Positions 1-5,606 of a stretch of DNA of 9,487 bases are shown here, piece after piece. Positions within the stretch are counted from its first letter, which is position 1. Each line of letters begins with the position of its first letter. This stretch comes from an uncultured Dorea sp. (GTDB lineage: Bacteria > Bacillota > Clostridia > Lachnospirales > Lachnospiraceae): the NCBI GenBank assembly GCA_910584095.1, contig CAJTYU010000030.1, forward strand, positions 1-9,487. The letters run 5' to 3'. The translations under genes and the position numbers were made by a program. Under the pieces are notes generated by a model. The model did not search any database. It was not told the DNA's origin and was given only the letters and a program-made list of their open reading frames with translations.

Positions 1-61
1 GACCTAATCGTTCATTGCTTAAATAACTTTTACAGACTTTTTTTCATAGTCCCGTTTTAGA

Positions 62-84
62 ACTTAAAAATCGGTATTAACCGA
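62..84 (-). terminator. Possible weak terminator of hsp20
   Basis: Read on the minus strand, a 5-bp stem (TCGGT/ACCGA, plus positions 71-75 and 80-84) with a 4-base loop is followed by five U's (66-70). It lies about 25 bases past the hsp20 stop codon, the right place for a terminator, but the stem is short. Confidence 0.4.
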
Positions 85-109
85 CAGCCCCTTTATTAAA
101 TTGAACGAT

Positions 110-532
110 TTATTCAATTGCAATATACTTCGGCTCTTCTATTACCTTCGGCGCTTCCTTCGGCACAATCATAGTCAAAATGCCATCTTTAAAGGACGCT
201 TTGATATCCTCCTGTGTAATCTGCTCGCCTACATAAAAGCTTCTGTTGCAGCTTCCTGTGTAGCGTTCCTTACGGATGCAATTGCCCTTAGCATCCTTCT
301 CTTCCTTCGTCTCATCCTTCACAGCGGTGATCGTCATATAACCATCCTTTAGATCTGCTTTAATATCCTCTTTGCCATAACCGGGAAGCTCCATGTCAAT
401 CACATAGTTTCCGTCCTTCTCATGAATATCTGTCTTCATGATCTGGGATGACGCATTCTCAAATGGACGTGAGAAAAACGGATCTCTGAAAAAATCATCA
501 AATAAATTATAATTTCTGTTCGCTAACAACAT
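110..532 (-). CDS. Hsp20/alpha-crystallin small heat shock protein
   Basis: ATP-independent cytoplasmic holdase chaperone that forms oligomers and binds unfolding proteins. The 140-residue product has a short aromatic N-terminal arm (LFDDFFRDPFF, about residues 10-20), an alpha-crystallin domain from about residue 35 to 125 that starts with YVIDMELPGY and contains the signature-like FKDGILTM, and a C-terminal I-x-I anchor (IAI, residues 137-139) used in oligomer contacts. Length and layout are normal for the family. The start is the ATG at 532, with AGGAGG eight bases upstream. It is apparently a single-gene unit downstream of the VWA gene, with its own promoter (618-648), a half CIRCE site and an about 85-base leader, so HrcA-type or thermosensor control is plausible. 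The family call is secure; which paralogue it is cannot be said. Confidence 0.95.
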   Translation of the reverse strand: MLLANRNYNLFDDFFRDPFFSRPFENASSQIMKTDIHEKDGNYVIDMELPGYGKEDIKADLKDGYMTITAVKDETKEEKDAKGNCIRKERYTGSCNRSFYVGEQITQEDIKASFKDGILTMIVPKEAPKVIEEPKYIAIE

Positions 533-590
533 AGGTCATACCTCCTTAAAATCTCGCCTTATCAGGATTAGTATACCTGAAAGGTATTTA
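533..590 (-). promoter_or_regulatory. hsp20 leader with competing hairpins around the RBS
   Basis: In the hsp20 mRNA leader, ATACCT (plus 582-587) can pair with AGGTAT at 573-578, giving a 6-bp hairpin with a 3-base loop. The same AGGTAT sequence recurs over the Shine-Dalgarno (538-543), so ATACCT can alternatively sequester the RBS. The RBS can also fold locally as AGGT-ATG-ACCT just before the start codon. The pairings are seen in sequence; a thermosensor role is inference from the habit of hsp20 leaders. Confidence 0.4.
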
Positions 591-617
591 AAATATGAAT
601 TGTTTTTTGTTATATAT

Positions 618-662
618 ATTATATAACACATATTGTTATCCAAGTCAACACCTGAGTGCTAA
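618..662 (-). promoter_or_regulatory. hsp20 promoter with CIRCE half-site
   Basis: On the minus strand, TTGACT (643-648) serves as -35. The -10 is within TATATAAT (618-625): TATATA at 17-base spacing or TATAAT at 19. Five bases upstream of the -35 lies TTAGCACTC (654-662), identical to the left arm of the HrcA operator CIRCE. The partner arm expected after nine bases is only about 4/9 matched, so this is at best a half operator. Confidence 0.6.
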
Positions 663-670
663 TTCATTTA

Positions 671-692
671 TAAAAAATCAATAATACGATTG
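671..692 (-). terminator. Possible weak terminator after the VWA gene
   Basis: Shortly after the VWA stop codon the minus strand has a small AT-rich hairpin (CAAT, 6 bases, ATTG) followed by A and six T's. The stem is only about 4 bp, so termination is uncertain. It sits directly upstream of the hsp20 promoter, which argues that hsp20 is a separate unit. Confidence 0.3.
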
Positions 693-698
693 TTCCGA

Positions 699-1357
699 TC
701 ATCTGTATCTGCGTCCGCCTCTTTTCTTCACGTCTCTTCTGATTTCATCCAAGCAAGCGGACGGAACAGCGCCGCACTCACGGAATGCAGCCACTGTCTT
801 GCTCATCATGCGAAAGTTTAACTCTGTCCCCTTGCTGTCCGGCACATAATCCACGGCCCGGTCGGCATTAATGCCAAACTCTCCGGCAATTTCCACTGCG
901 TCAATATTTGCCCCGAGGAAAATAAATTCCCATCCGTATCGTTCTTTCTGCCGCCGAATCATATCTTTAATCTGCGCAGAAGAATATTGCCTGCTTGAAT
1001 TTTCCTCGCCGTCCGTAATAATGATAAACATCACCTTCTCCGCACGATAGCCCTCGGCGGTATTTTTCTGGACTGTGCCAATTTTGTGAATAGCCTTGCC
1101 AATGGCATCCAGCAAGGCTGTGGAACCTCCGACAAAGTATTCTTTCTCGGTAATGGGCTTAATTGCCCGGGAATCAATGCGGTCATGGAGTAATTCACAG
1201 CGGTTGTCAAACAGTACGGTAGTAATCATACACTCCCCCTCTACCATACGCTGCTGTTTCAGCATAGAATTGTAGCCGCCGATGGTATCCTTTTCCAGCC
1301 CGCTCATGGAACCACTCTTATCCAAAATGAATACAAGTTCTGTTAGATTTTTTTCAT
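699..1357 (-). CDS. VWA (MIDAS) domain protein with frameshifted start
   Basis: Cytoplasmic von Willebrand factor A-type domain protein, related in sequence feel to TerY-like VWA proteins of stress and tellurite clusters; the substrate or partner is unknown. The MIDAS metal-site motifs are present: D-K-S-G-S near the N-terminus, the threonine in GGSTALLDA, and ITDGEENS. The C-terminus is basic (KKRGGRRYR). The reading frame is open from 1541 down to 699, but its upstream part overlaps the macro gene and is not protein-like. The natural start is the ATG at 1357, with AGGAGG seven bases before it. From there, however, the frame is ATG AAA AAA ATC TAA: the run of seven A's (1348-1354) leaves the VWA frame one base off. 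With eight A's, or a -1 slip, the product begins MKKNLTELVFILDKSGSM and is 219 residues long. It follows the macro gene by about 80 bases. It could be a functional recoded gene, phase variable, freshly broken, or a sequence error. Confidence 0.65.
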
Positions 1358-1406
1358 AAAAAAGCCCTCCTGTTCTTATTGTATCTATAAGATACGACAG
1401 AAGGGC
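1358..1406 (-). terminator. Terminator/attenuator-like hairpin containing the VWA gene RBS
   Basis: On the minus strand GCCCTTCTGT (1397-1406) pairs with ACAGGAGGGC (1364-1373), ten continuous pairs with one G-U. The loop itself holds a perfect 5-bp hairpin (GTATC/GATAC, 1381-1395). Six U's follow (1358-1363). This has the form of an intrinsic terminator for the macro gene. Its 3' arm is the AGGAGG Shine-Dalgarno of the VWA gene, and the U run abuts that gene's ATG, so read-through transcripts would have their RBS sequestered. Confidence 0.7.
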
Positions 1407-1437
1407 CTTCTTTTGGTCGCTTTGTAAGTGACATCTA

Positions 1438-2409
1438 TCATCCCGCTCCAAGAAGGGGCTGGTCATATTTAAATAAGACGTTGTTAATTTCAAAAATGTC
1501 ATACCTGCCGCTGACAATAAAGTATTCCACGATAACGTCAAACTTCAGACTGTGTGACAGCGCATATCCGGCTCTCCCAAGCAGATCGTCCGTTTCTTCC
1601 ATGGTCAGTTCCATGGCAATGGCCAAAGCCAGAATTGTCCGCTTCCCGGGCATGTATCCTTTGCCGATACGAATCTTGGAGAACAGCTTCCGATCAATGT
1701 TGGCTCGTTTGTACACCTCTGCATCGGTCTTTCCCTTGGCATCAATCAGCCGCAGCAATGCGATATTAAACGGTTCATCCAGTTCTTCCATCAGGTTGTC
1801 CAGCCCCTTAAACGCCGCCATAGGCGCAGTCTCTGCAAAAAACGGCTGCATTTGCCGGCGGCGAACACTGCAGGCATCAACATAATGCTCATTGATGTAG
1901 CATTCTACTGCTCCAAGGAGTTCTTCACTGACTGCAAAGGAAGCCCGGTCGAAAACCGCCAAATACACATCCATATCATGTTCGGCAAGGAAATCCTTGA
2001 TTGCAGCTGCGGCAACCCGCAACGCTTCATCCTTGGGGTAACCGTAAATGCCGCTGGAAATCAGCGGAAACGCTATACTCTCGCATTTGTTCTTCAACGC
2101 CAGCTTCAGGGACTCCATATAAGCGGACCAAAGCAGCTTTTCATTCTGTTCTGCAGACCAATGTCGATACACAGGTCCGGCAGCATGGATGACATACTTC
2201 GCCGGAAGATTGAATCCATGAGTAATAGCGGCGCCGCCTGTCTTTATTGGCGAAACCTTATCGCAGGCTGCTTGAAGTTTTGCAAAACCCGCAGCCTTAA
2301 ATATAGCTCCGCAGACTCCCCCTCCCATAACCAAGCTGGTATTTGCGGCGTTGACAATAGCGTCAACCTTCATTCGCGTTATATCCTGTCGTACAATTGT
2401 AAAGGGCAT
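1438..2409 (-). CDS. Macro-domain protein with conserved C-terminal helical module
   Basis: Likely ADP-ribose (or ADP-ribosyl/O-acetyl-ADP-ribose) binding cytoplasmic protein of 323 residues. Residues 1 to about 165 form a macro domain: the NAAN motif at 20-23, the glycine-rich loop MGGGVCGAIFKAAG at 28-41, and the second phosphate loop SSGIYGYP at 118-125. The aspartate usual in MacroD-type hydrolases (GGGVDG) is cysteine here (C33), so catalysis by that route is doubtful. From about residue 210 comes a second, mainly helical module (KANIDRKLFSKI-like region, then LALAIAMELTMEETDDLLGRAG, then the closing FKYDQPLLG). I recognise it as a recurrent Firmicutes C-terminal module with an HTH-like look; its function is unknown to me. 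The start ATG has AGGAGG seven bases upstream and a good promoter (2478-2506). The VWA gene follows on the same strand, separated by an RBS-containing terminator hairpin. Confidence 0.9.
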   Translation of the reverse strand: MPFTIVRQDITRMKVDAIVNAANTSLVMGGGVCGAIFKAAGFAKLQAACDKVSPIKTGGAAITHGFNLPAKYVIHAAGPVYRHWSAEQNEKLLWSAYMESLKLALKNKCESIAFPLISSGIYGYPKDEALRVAAAAIKDFLAEHDMDVYLAVFDRASFAVSEELLGAVECYINEHYVDACSVRRRQMQPFFAETAPMAAFKGLDNLMEELDEPFNIALLRLIDAKGKTDAEVYKRANIDRKLFSKIRIGKGYMPGKRTILALAIAMELTMEETDDLLGRAGYALSHSLKFDVIVEYFIVSGRYDIFEINNVLFKYDQPLLGAG

Positions 2410-2477
2410 AAGTTCACCTCCTCAAATGAAAGTATTAAAATTCTTGATGCGGTCGATATTACAAAAAATGCACTTTT

Positions 2478-2506
2478 ATCATACCACAAATTCTAATCCA
2501 TCTCAA
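2478..2506 (-). promoter_or_regulatory. Promoter of the macro/VWA genes
   Basis: Minus-strand TTGAGA (2501-2506) and TATGAT (2478-2483) are separated by exactly 17 bases, one mismatch each from consensus. Transcription would start about 60 bases before the macro start codon. The -35 box is 30 bases from the -35 of the divergent tmRNA promoter. Confidence 0.7.
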
Positions 2507-2536
2507 TTCGCACCCCTAGAAATTCCTCTTTCCGTC

Positions 2537-2565
2537 TTGACATTTCAAATTCTTCTGCATATAAT
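2537..2565 (+). promoter_or_regulatory. Promoter of tmRNA (ssrA)
   Basis: A perfect consensus promoter: TTGACA (2537-2542), a 17-base spacer, TATAAT (2560-2565). Initiation near 2572 would give an about 80-base 5' leader that must be removed, presumably by RNase P, before mature tmRNA at about 2653. In the leader AAGCC (2640-2644) can pair with GGCTT (2655-2659) of the acceptor strand, a possible pre-processing fold. Confidence 0.85.
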
Positions 2566-2652
2566 CATAATACGCAAACGAATTTCTGCGAACCGGCACA
2601 GGACGCTTCCGCCCGGCAGTCCCACGGATATGCTGCTGGAAGCCTATGATTC

Positions 2653-3000
2653 GGGCTTGTACTGGTTTCGACGGGGGTTTAGAAGTTTGGGAAGCCATTC
2701 GTAGCGGGACACTACGTTAAAAGTTCTAATTAAATATAAACGCAGACAATAGAGAGTTAGCGTACGCAGCCTAATCTGGCTGCAGTCGGCCTTAGGTCTT
2801 CCGTCGCTTAAGTAACCGGCTTCGACTAGACGGAGCACTTCGTTTCCAAAGCTTTGAGGGAATGGAAGATTTTATGAAGCTACTGATGCTTTCAGCCTGT
2901 CATTAGGCGGGAAGCGGAGGGAATGAACGTATAATGACTGTAATGGGAGATGCCTGAATGGAAGAGCTTTCGGACGCGGGTTCGATTCCCGCCAGGTCCA
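2653..3000 (+). ncRNA. ssrA: tmRNA (transfer-messenger RNA, SsrA)
   Basis: Rescues stalled ribosomes by trans-translation with SmpB, adding a proteolysis tag. The 5' end GGGCTTG (2653-2659) pairs with CAGGTCC near the 3' end (acceptor stem with two G-U pairs). The typical TGGTTTCGACGGGG follows. The 3' tRNA-like part has the T arm GCGGG-TTCGATT-CCCGC, then the 3' acceptor strand and discriminator A at 3000. The next bases are TAA, so CCA is not encoded in the gene and would be added afterwards. The tag frame begins at GCA 2742 and ends at TAA 2772-2774, giving ADNRELAYAA. The stop lies in the loop of a 6-bp hairpin (GCAGCC 2766-2771 / GGCTGC 2778-2783), as in other tmRNAs. It is a one-piece tmRNA of about 348 bases with its own promoter and terminator. 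The exact 5' end is inferred from the acceptor pairing. Confidence 0.95.
2742..2774 (+). other. tmRNA proteolysis tag reading frame
   Basis: Codons GCA GAC AAT AGA GAG TTA GCG TAC GCA GCC then TAA encode ADNRELAYAA. It starts with alanine as the resume codon after an A-rich segment and ends in the small hydrophobic AYAA, close to the ALAA class recognised by ClpXP-type proteases. The reading is direct; choice of the resume codon rests on family pattern. Confidence 0.85.
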
Positions 3001-3004
3001 TAAA

Positions 3005-3049
3005 GCCGCCGCTGTCTATCTTGATTGAAGACAGCGGCGGTCTTTTTTT
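3005..3049 (+). terminator. Strong intrinsic terminator of tmRNA
   Basis: A 12-bp perfect GC-rich stem (3006-3017 with 3029-3040), an 11-base loop, then TC and seven T's (3043-3049). It begins five bases after the tmRNA 3' end. Read on the minus strand the stem is followed only by CTTTA, so it may also end, less efficiently, the converging LacX-type gene. Confidence 0.95.
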
Positions 3050-3118
3050 ACTGCAAAGATACATTAAATGGACAGGAGACGCACGCCTCTTATCCACTCA
3101 AAGCTCTAAATACTGAAT

Positions 3119-4009
3119 CTATATCACAATCTTATATTCTGCCTGAAATACCCCGCCCGGAGCAAGCGCCTGCTCCCACTCCCGGTCCTTTAATTCTCCT
3201 TCAAACACATCCTTATCGCATCTCCCATACCATGGTTCAATGCAGATAAAAGGAGCTCTCTTCTTGGGCGGCGACCAGATCCCCACCAACGGCGCGCTAA
3301 ATTCCACCGCCAGATATTCTTCTCCGTTCCCGTCTAAGAGAGACACTCTCTGCGCCTGTCCGTCCTCGATCACCTTCGCATCATGATCAAAAAGAGTCTC
3401 CGTAACCGGCAGGATTCCTTCTTGAAGGTTTACTGCCTCGCGGGCTTTTGTCACGGTTCCTTCCTGCCCGAAAATGGTATTAATAAAATATGCAAGATTC
3501 TTTCCGTCCCGATCCTGCAGACGGACAGCGCAGTCGTTCTGTTTATCTTCCGCCTTAAGAGGACAATTGAAGGCCGGATGCGCGCCAATCGCAAAATACA
3601 TCGTCTCCTCTGACGGATTTTCCACCTTCCACATAACCTTCACGCCATTTTCCAGAAGCTGATAGCCAATTTCCAAATAAAAAGCAAAGGGATATACCCT
3701 ACGGCTTTCCTCATCATCCCCCAGCCCAAACCATACCGTATTCTCCGTCTGGCTGATCAATGTAAAATCACGATCTCTGGCAAAGCCATGCTGACCCATT
3801 TGATACTCTGTTCCCTCATGACGGTAAATTCCATTTCTCACGCCGCCTACAAATGGAAACAGCACCGGAGATGTACGGTTCCAGTAAGCCGGATCTCCGC
3901 ACCAGAGATATTCCGTACCGGTATCCGTCCTGCGCAGCGACTTCAATTCCCCGCCATGCAGATTGACGCCAATTTCAACAATTCCATTCTTCAAAATAAT
4001 ATCCGCCAT
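3119..4009 (-). CDS. Aldose 1-epimerase family protein (LacX-like)
   Basis: Galactose-mutarotase-fold protein, predicted to interconvert the alpha and beta anomers of an aldose or sugar phosphate in the cytoplasm. The 296-residue product is all one domain. It shows the substrate-binding pattern of the family: the arginine-containing FPFVGGVRNG segment at about residues 51-60, a histidine in MGQHGFARD (about residue 74), the second histidine in IGAHPAFN (about 143), and a late glutamate in FICIEPWYG (about 259) as candidate base. The overall pattern is that of the LacX subgroup rather than classical GalM. The ATG at 4009 has AGGAGG seven bases upstream. It is the last gene of the minus-strand run and faces the tmRNA terminator. 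A sugar epimerase has no obvious link to the threonine genes upstream; the substrate is unknown. Confidence 0.9.
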   Translation of the reverse strand: MADIILKNGIVEIGVNLHGGELKSLRRTDTGTEYLWCGDPAYWNRTSPVLFPFVGGVRNGIYRHEGTEYQMGQHGFARDRDFTLISQTENTVWFGLGDDEESRRVYPFAFYLEIGYQLLENGVKVMWKVENPSEETMYFAIGAHPAFNCPLKAEDKQNDCAVRLQDRDGKNLAYFINTIFGQEGTVTKAREAVNLQEGILPVTETLFDHDAKVIEDGQAQRVSLLDGNGEEYLAVEFSAPLVGIWSPPKKRAPFICIEPWYGRCDKDVFEGELKDREWEQALAPGGVFQAEYKIVI

Positions 4010-4039
4010 TTTTCATCCTCCTTTTTTACACTTTACAAT

Positions 4040-4478
4040 TCAAGCTTTCCCCACTTCAAAATGCCGGTCAAACCATCGGCTGTATACGCCGATCAGCGGC
4101 CCGTTGCAGCACGCCATGACCAGCGTCCCCGGAGGGATGTATATCTGGATTAAACTGCGGAACCGCCATTTTCCACAGATCAAGCATCAGGCCATAGATC
4201 AATCCTGACAGAAACGCTCCGAAATACAATAATAGCCGCACCTGTTTCATGATTATGCAGAAAATACAAAACAGAATCCCTTGAACCAAATATTCTGCCC
4301 GCCCGAAGGTTAAAAGCGGCGCCCGAAGGCTCACCAGATACGCCGAAGACACAATTACCGACAACCCAAAATCTGCGGCCGACAGCATTGCTGTTGCCAG
4401 AGATAACAGCAACGCCCCCAGTATATATACCGTCTCGTCACTCAGCCGGATTTTCCTCTTGTCCGCTAACTCCCGCAT
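4040..4478 (-). pseudogene. DUF6198/YczE-like membrane protein, internally deleted and frameshifted
   Basis: The intact part starts at ATG 4478 (GGAG five bases upstream) and gives about 100 residues of a polytopic membrane protein: a helix at 17-37 (LGALLLSLATAML), a second around residues 40-52, a third near 68-78 (ILFCIFCIIM) and a fourth near 82-100 ending LMLDLWKM. The same frame then runs into non-protein-like sequence (HPSGDAGHGVLQRAADRR) and stops at 4068. In the next frame the tail PPGTLVMACCNGPLIGVY continues to a stop at 4040-4042, and this looks like the normal end of such proteins. Family members as I recall them are about 220 residues long, so roughly 80 central residues plus the frame seem lost. 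It lies between the aldolase (37-base gap) and the epimerase. The remaining fragment might still be translated as a 136-residue protein. Confidence 0.7.
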
Positions 4479-4515
4479 ATGATTTCTCCATTCTGGCTCG
4501 GGCTTTTTACACTAG

Positions 4516-5541
4516 TCACAACAACTCCTCCAGCGCTTCTATTTCTTCCATCGTTGTCGCCCAGCTTGTAGCAAACCGCACCACGGTATGTCCTTCATCC
4601 GCCCTCTCCCAGAAGCTGACATTCACCTGCTTTTTCAGTCTCTCCAGCCGGTCATTCTCTAGCACGATAAATATTTGGTTCGCTGGAGAATCAAGTAAGA
4701 ATCTGTAACCCTTTTCCTTGAATAGCTTCTTCAATACATCTGCCGTCTCTATTGCATTCCTGCTGATCTCCATATAGAGATTATCCGTAAATAAAGTATC
4801 AAACTGCACGCCCAGCAGTCTTCCCTTTGCCAGCAGCGCTCCATGCTGTTTTACCGTAGTCAGAAAATGCTCCGGCGTGTTATGATGGGTAAACACAACC
4901 GCTTCCCCGCACAGCGCTCCGACTTTAGTGCCCCCAATATAGAACACATCCATAATTCTGGCAATATCCGGAAGCGCCACATCTGTCTCCCTGCTTGCAA
5001 GACCGTACCCCAGCCTTGCTCCGTCCATATAGAAGGGAATCCCGTATTCCCTGCACAACGCAGATAATTCCTCAAGCTCTCTGAGTGAATACAGCGTTCC
5101 ATATTCCGTGGGATGCGAAATATAGACCATGCCCGGAAATACCATGTGTTCATGATTTTCATCCCCATAAAACTCTTCCAGACAGCGCCTCACCGTCTCC
5201 GCCGCAAGTTTTCCTTCCGTGTGAGGAAGCGTAATTACTTTATGCCCGGTAAATTCAATTGCTCCCGCTTCATGCTGACTCACATGTCCGGTCTCTGCGG
5301 CAATTACCCCCTGATACTTTGTAAGCATAGCGTCAATCACAATCTGATTGGTCTGCGTTCCGCCGGTCAGAAAATGAACCTCCGCCTCCGGATTCTGACA
5401 AGAAGCACGGATTTTTTCTTTTGCCATAGTGCAATACTTGTCGGAACCGTAACCGCTTAATGGCTCTTCATTTGTCTCAGCCAAACGCTTCAATATCTTA
5501 CCATGAGCCCCTTTATTATAATCACATTCAAAAGACAGCAT
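4516..5541 (-). CDS. Threonine aldolase family PLP-dependent enzyme
   Basis: Fold-type I pyridoxal-phosphate enzyme of the beta-eliminating lyase/threonine aldolase family, predicted to cleave L-threonine or L-allo-threonine to glycine and acetaldehyde in the cytoplasm. The 341 residues match the family length. Visible landmarks are the N-terminal LSGYGSDKYC segment (family form YGxD), the cofactor phosphate-binding GGTQTNQ at about residue 60, the PLP-ring aspartate and arginine in YMDGARLGYG (about 173-176), and the Schiff-base lysine in YIGGTKVGA (about 206). The ATG at 5541 has AGGAGG eight bases upstream. It sits 65 bases after a threonine/serine exporter gene, which supports a role in threonine use. 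Relatives also act on other beta-hydroxy amino acids, so the substrate is an inference. Confidence 0.88.
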   Translation of the reverse strand: MLSFECDYNKGAHGKILKRLAETNEEPLSGYGSDKYCTMAKEKIRASCQNPEAEVHFLTGGTQTNQIVIDAMLTKYQGVIAAETGHVSQHEAGAIEFTGHKVITLPHTEGKLAAETVRRCLEEFYGDENHEHMVFPGMVYISHPTEYGTLYSLRELEELSALCREYGIPFYMDGARLGYGLASRETDVALPDIARIMDVFYIGGTKVGALCGEAVVFTHHNTPEHFLTTVKQHGALLAKGRLLGVQFDTLFTDNLYMEISRNAIETADVLKKLFKEKGYRFLLDSPANQIFIVLENDRLERLKKQVNVSFWERADEGHTVVRFATSWATTMEEIEALEELL

Positions 5542-5606
5542 CCTATCTCCTCCTTAATAATCGTTTTCAAGTCTCCGTCAGTTCCTTCTGTCCTCTTTGT
5601 CTCTTC

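Noticed and set aside
6..109. 9-bp inverted repeat (AATCGTTCA at 6-14, TGAACGATT at 101-109)
   Set aside because: Short, 86 bases apart, with no flanking duplication or element between; likely chance.
1358..1541. Upstream extension of the VWA reading frame (starting at 1541 or the internal ATG at 1466)
   Set aside because: It overlaps the end of the macro gene in another frame, lacks an RBS, and its residues are a shadow of the macro coding and hairpin sequence.
1481..2496. Plus-strand open frames across the macro gene, up to 214 codons
   Set aside because: They mirror the macro coding sequence on the opposite strand and show no start signal or domain.
2644..3097. Two minus-strand frames of about 64 codons over the tmRNA and its terminator
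   Set aside because: They are antisense to a confidently recognised tmRNA and have no RBS or protein-like composition.
4843..5460. Plus- and minus-strand frames inside the threonine aldolase gene
   Set aside because: Shadow frames of a well-supported enzyme; no RBS and no recognisable motif.
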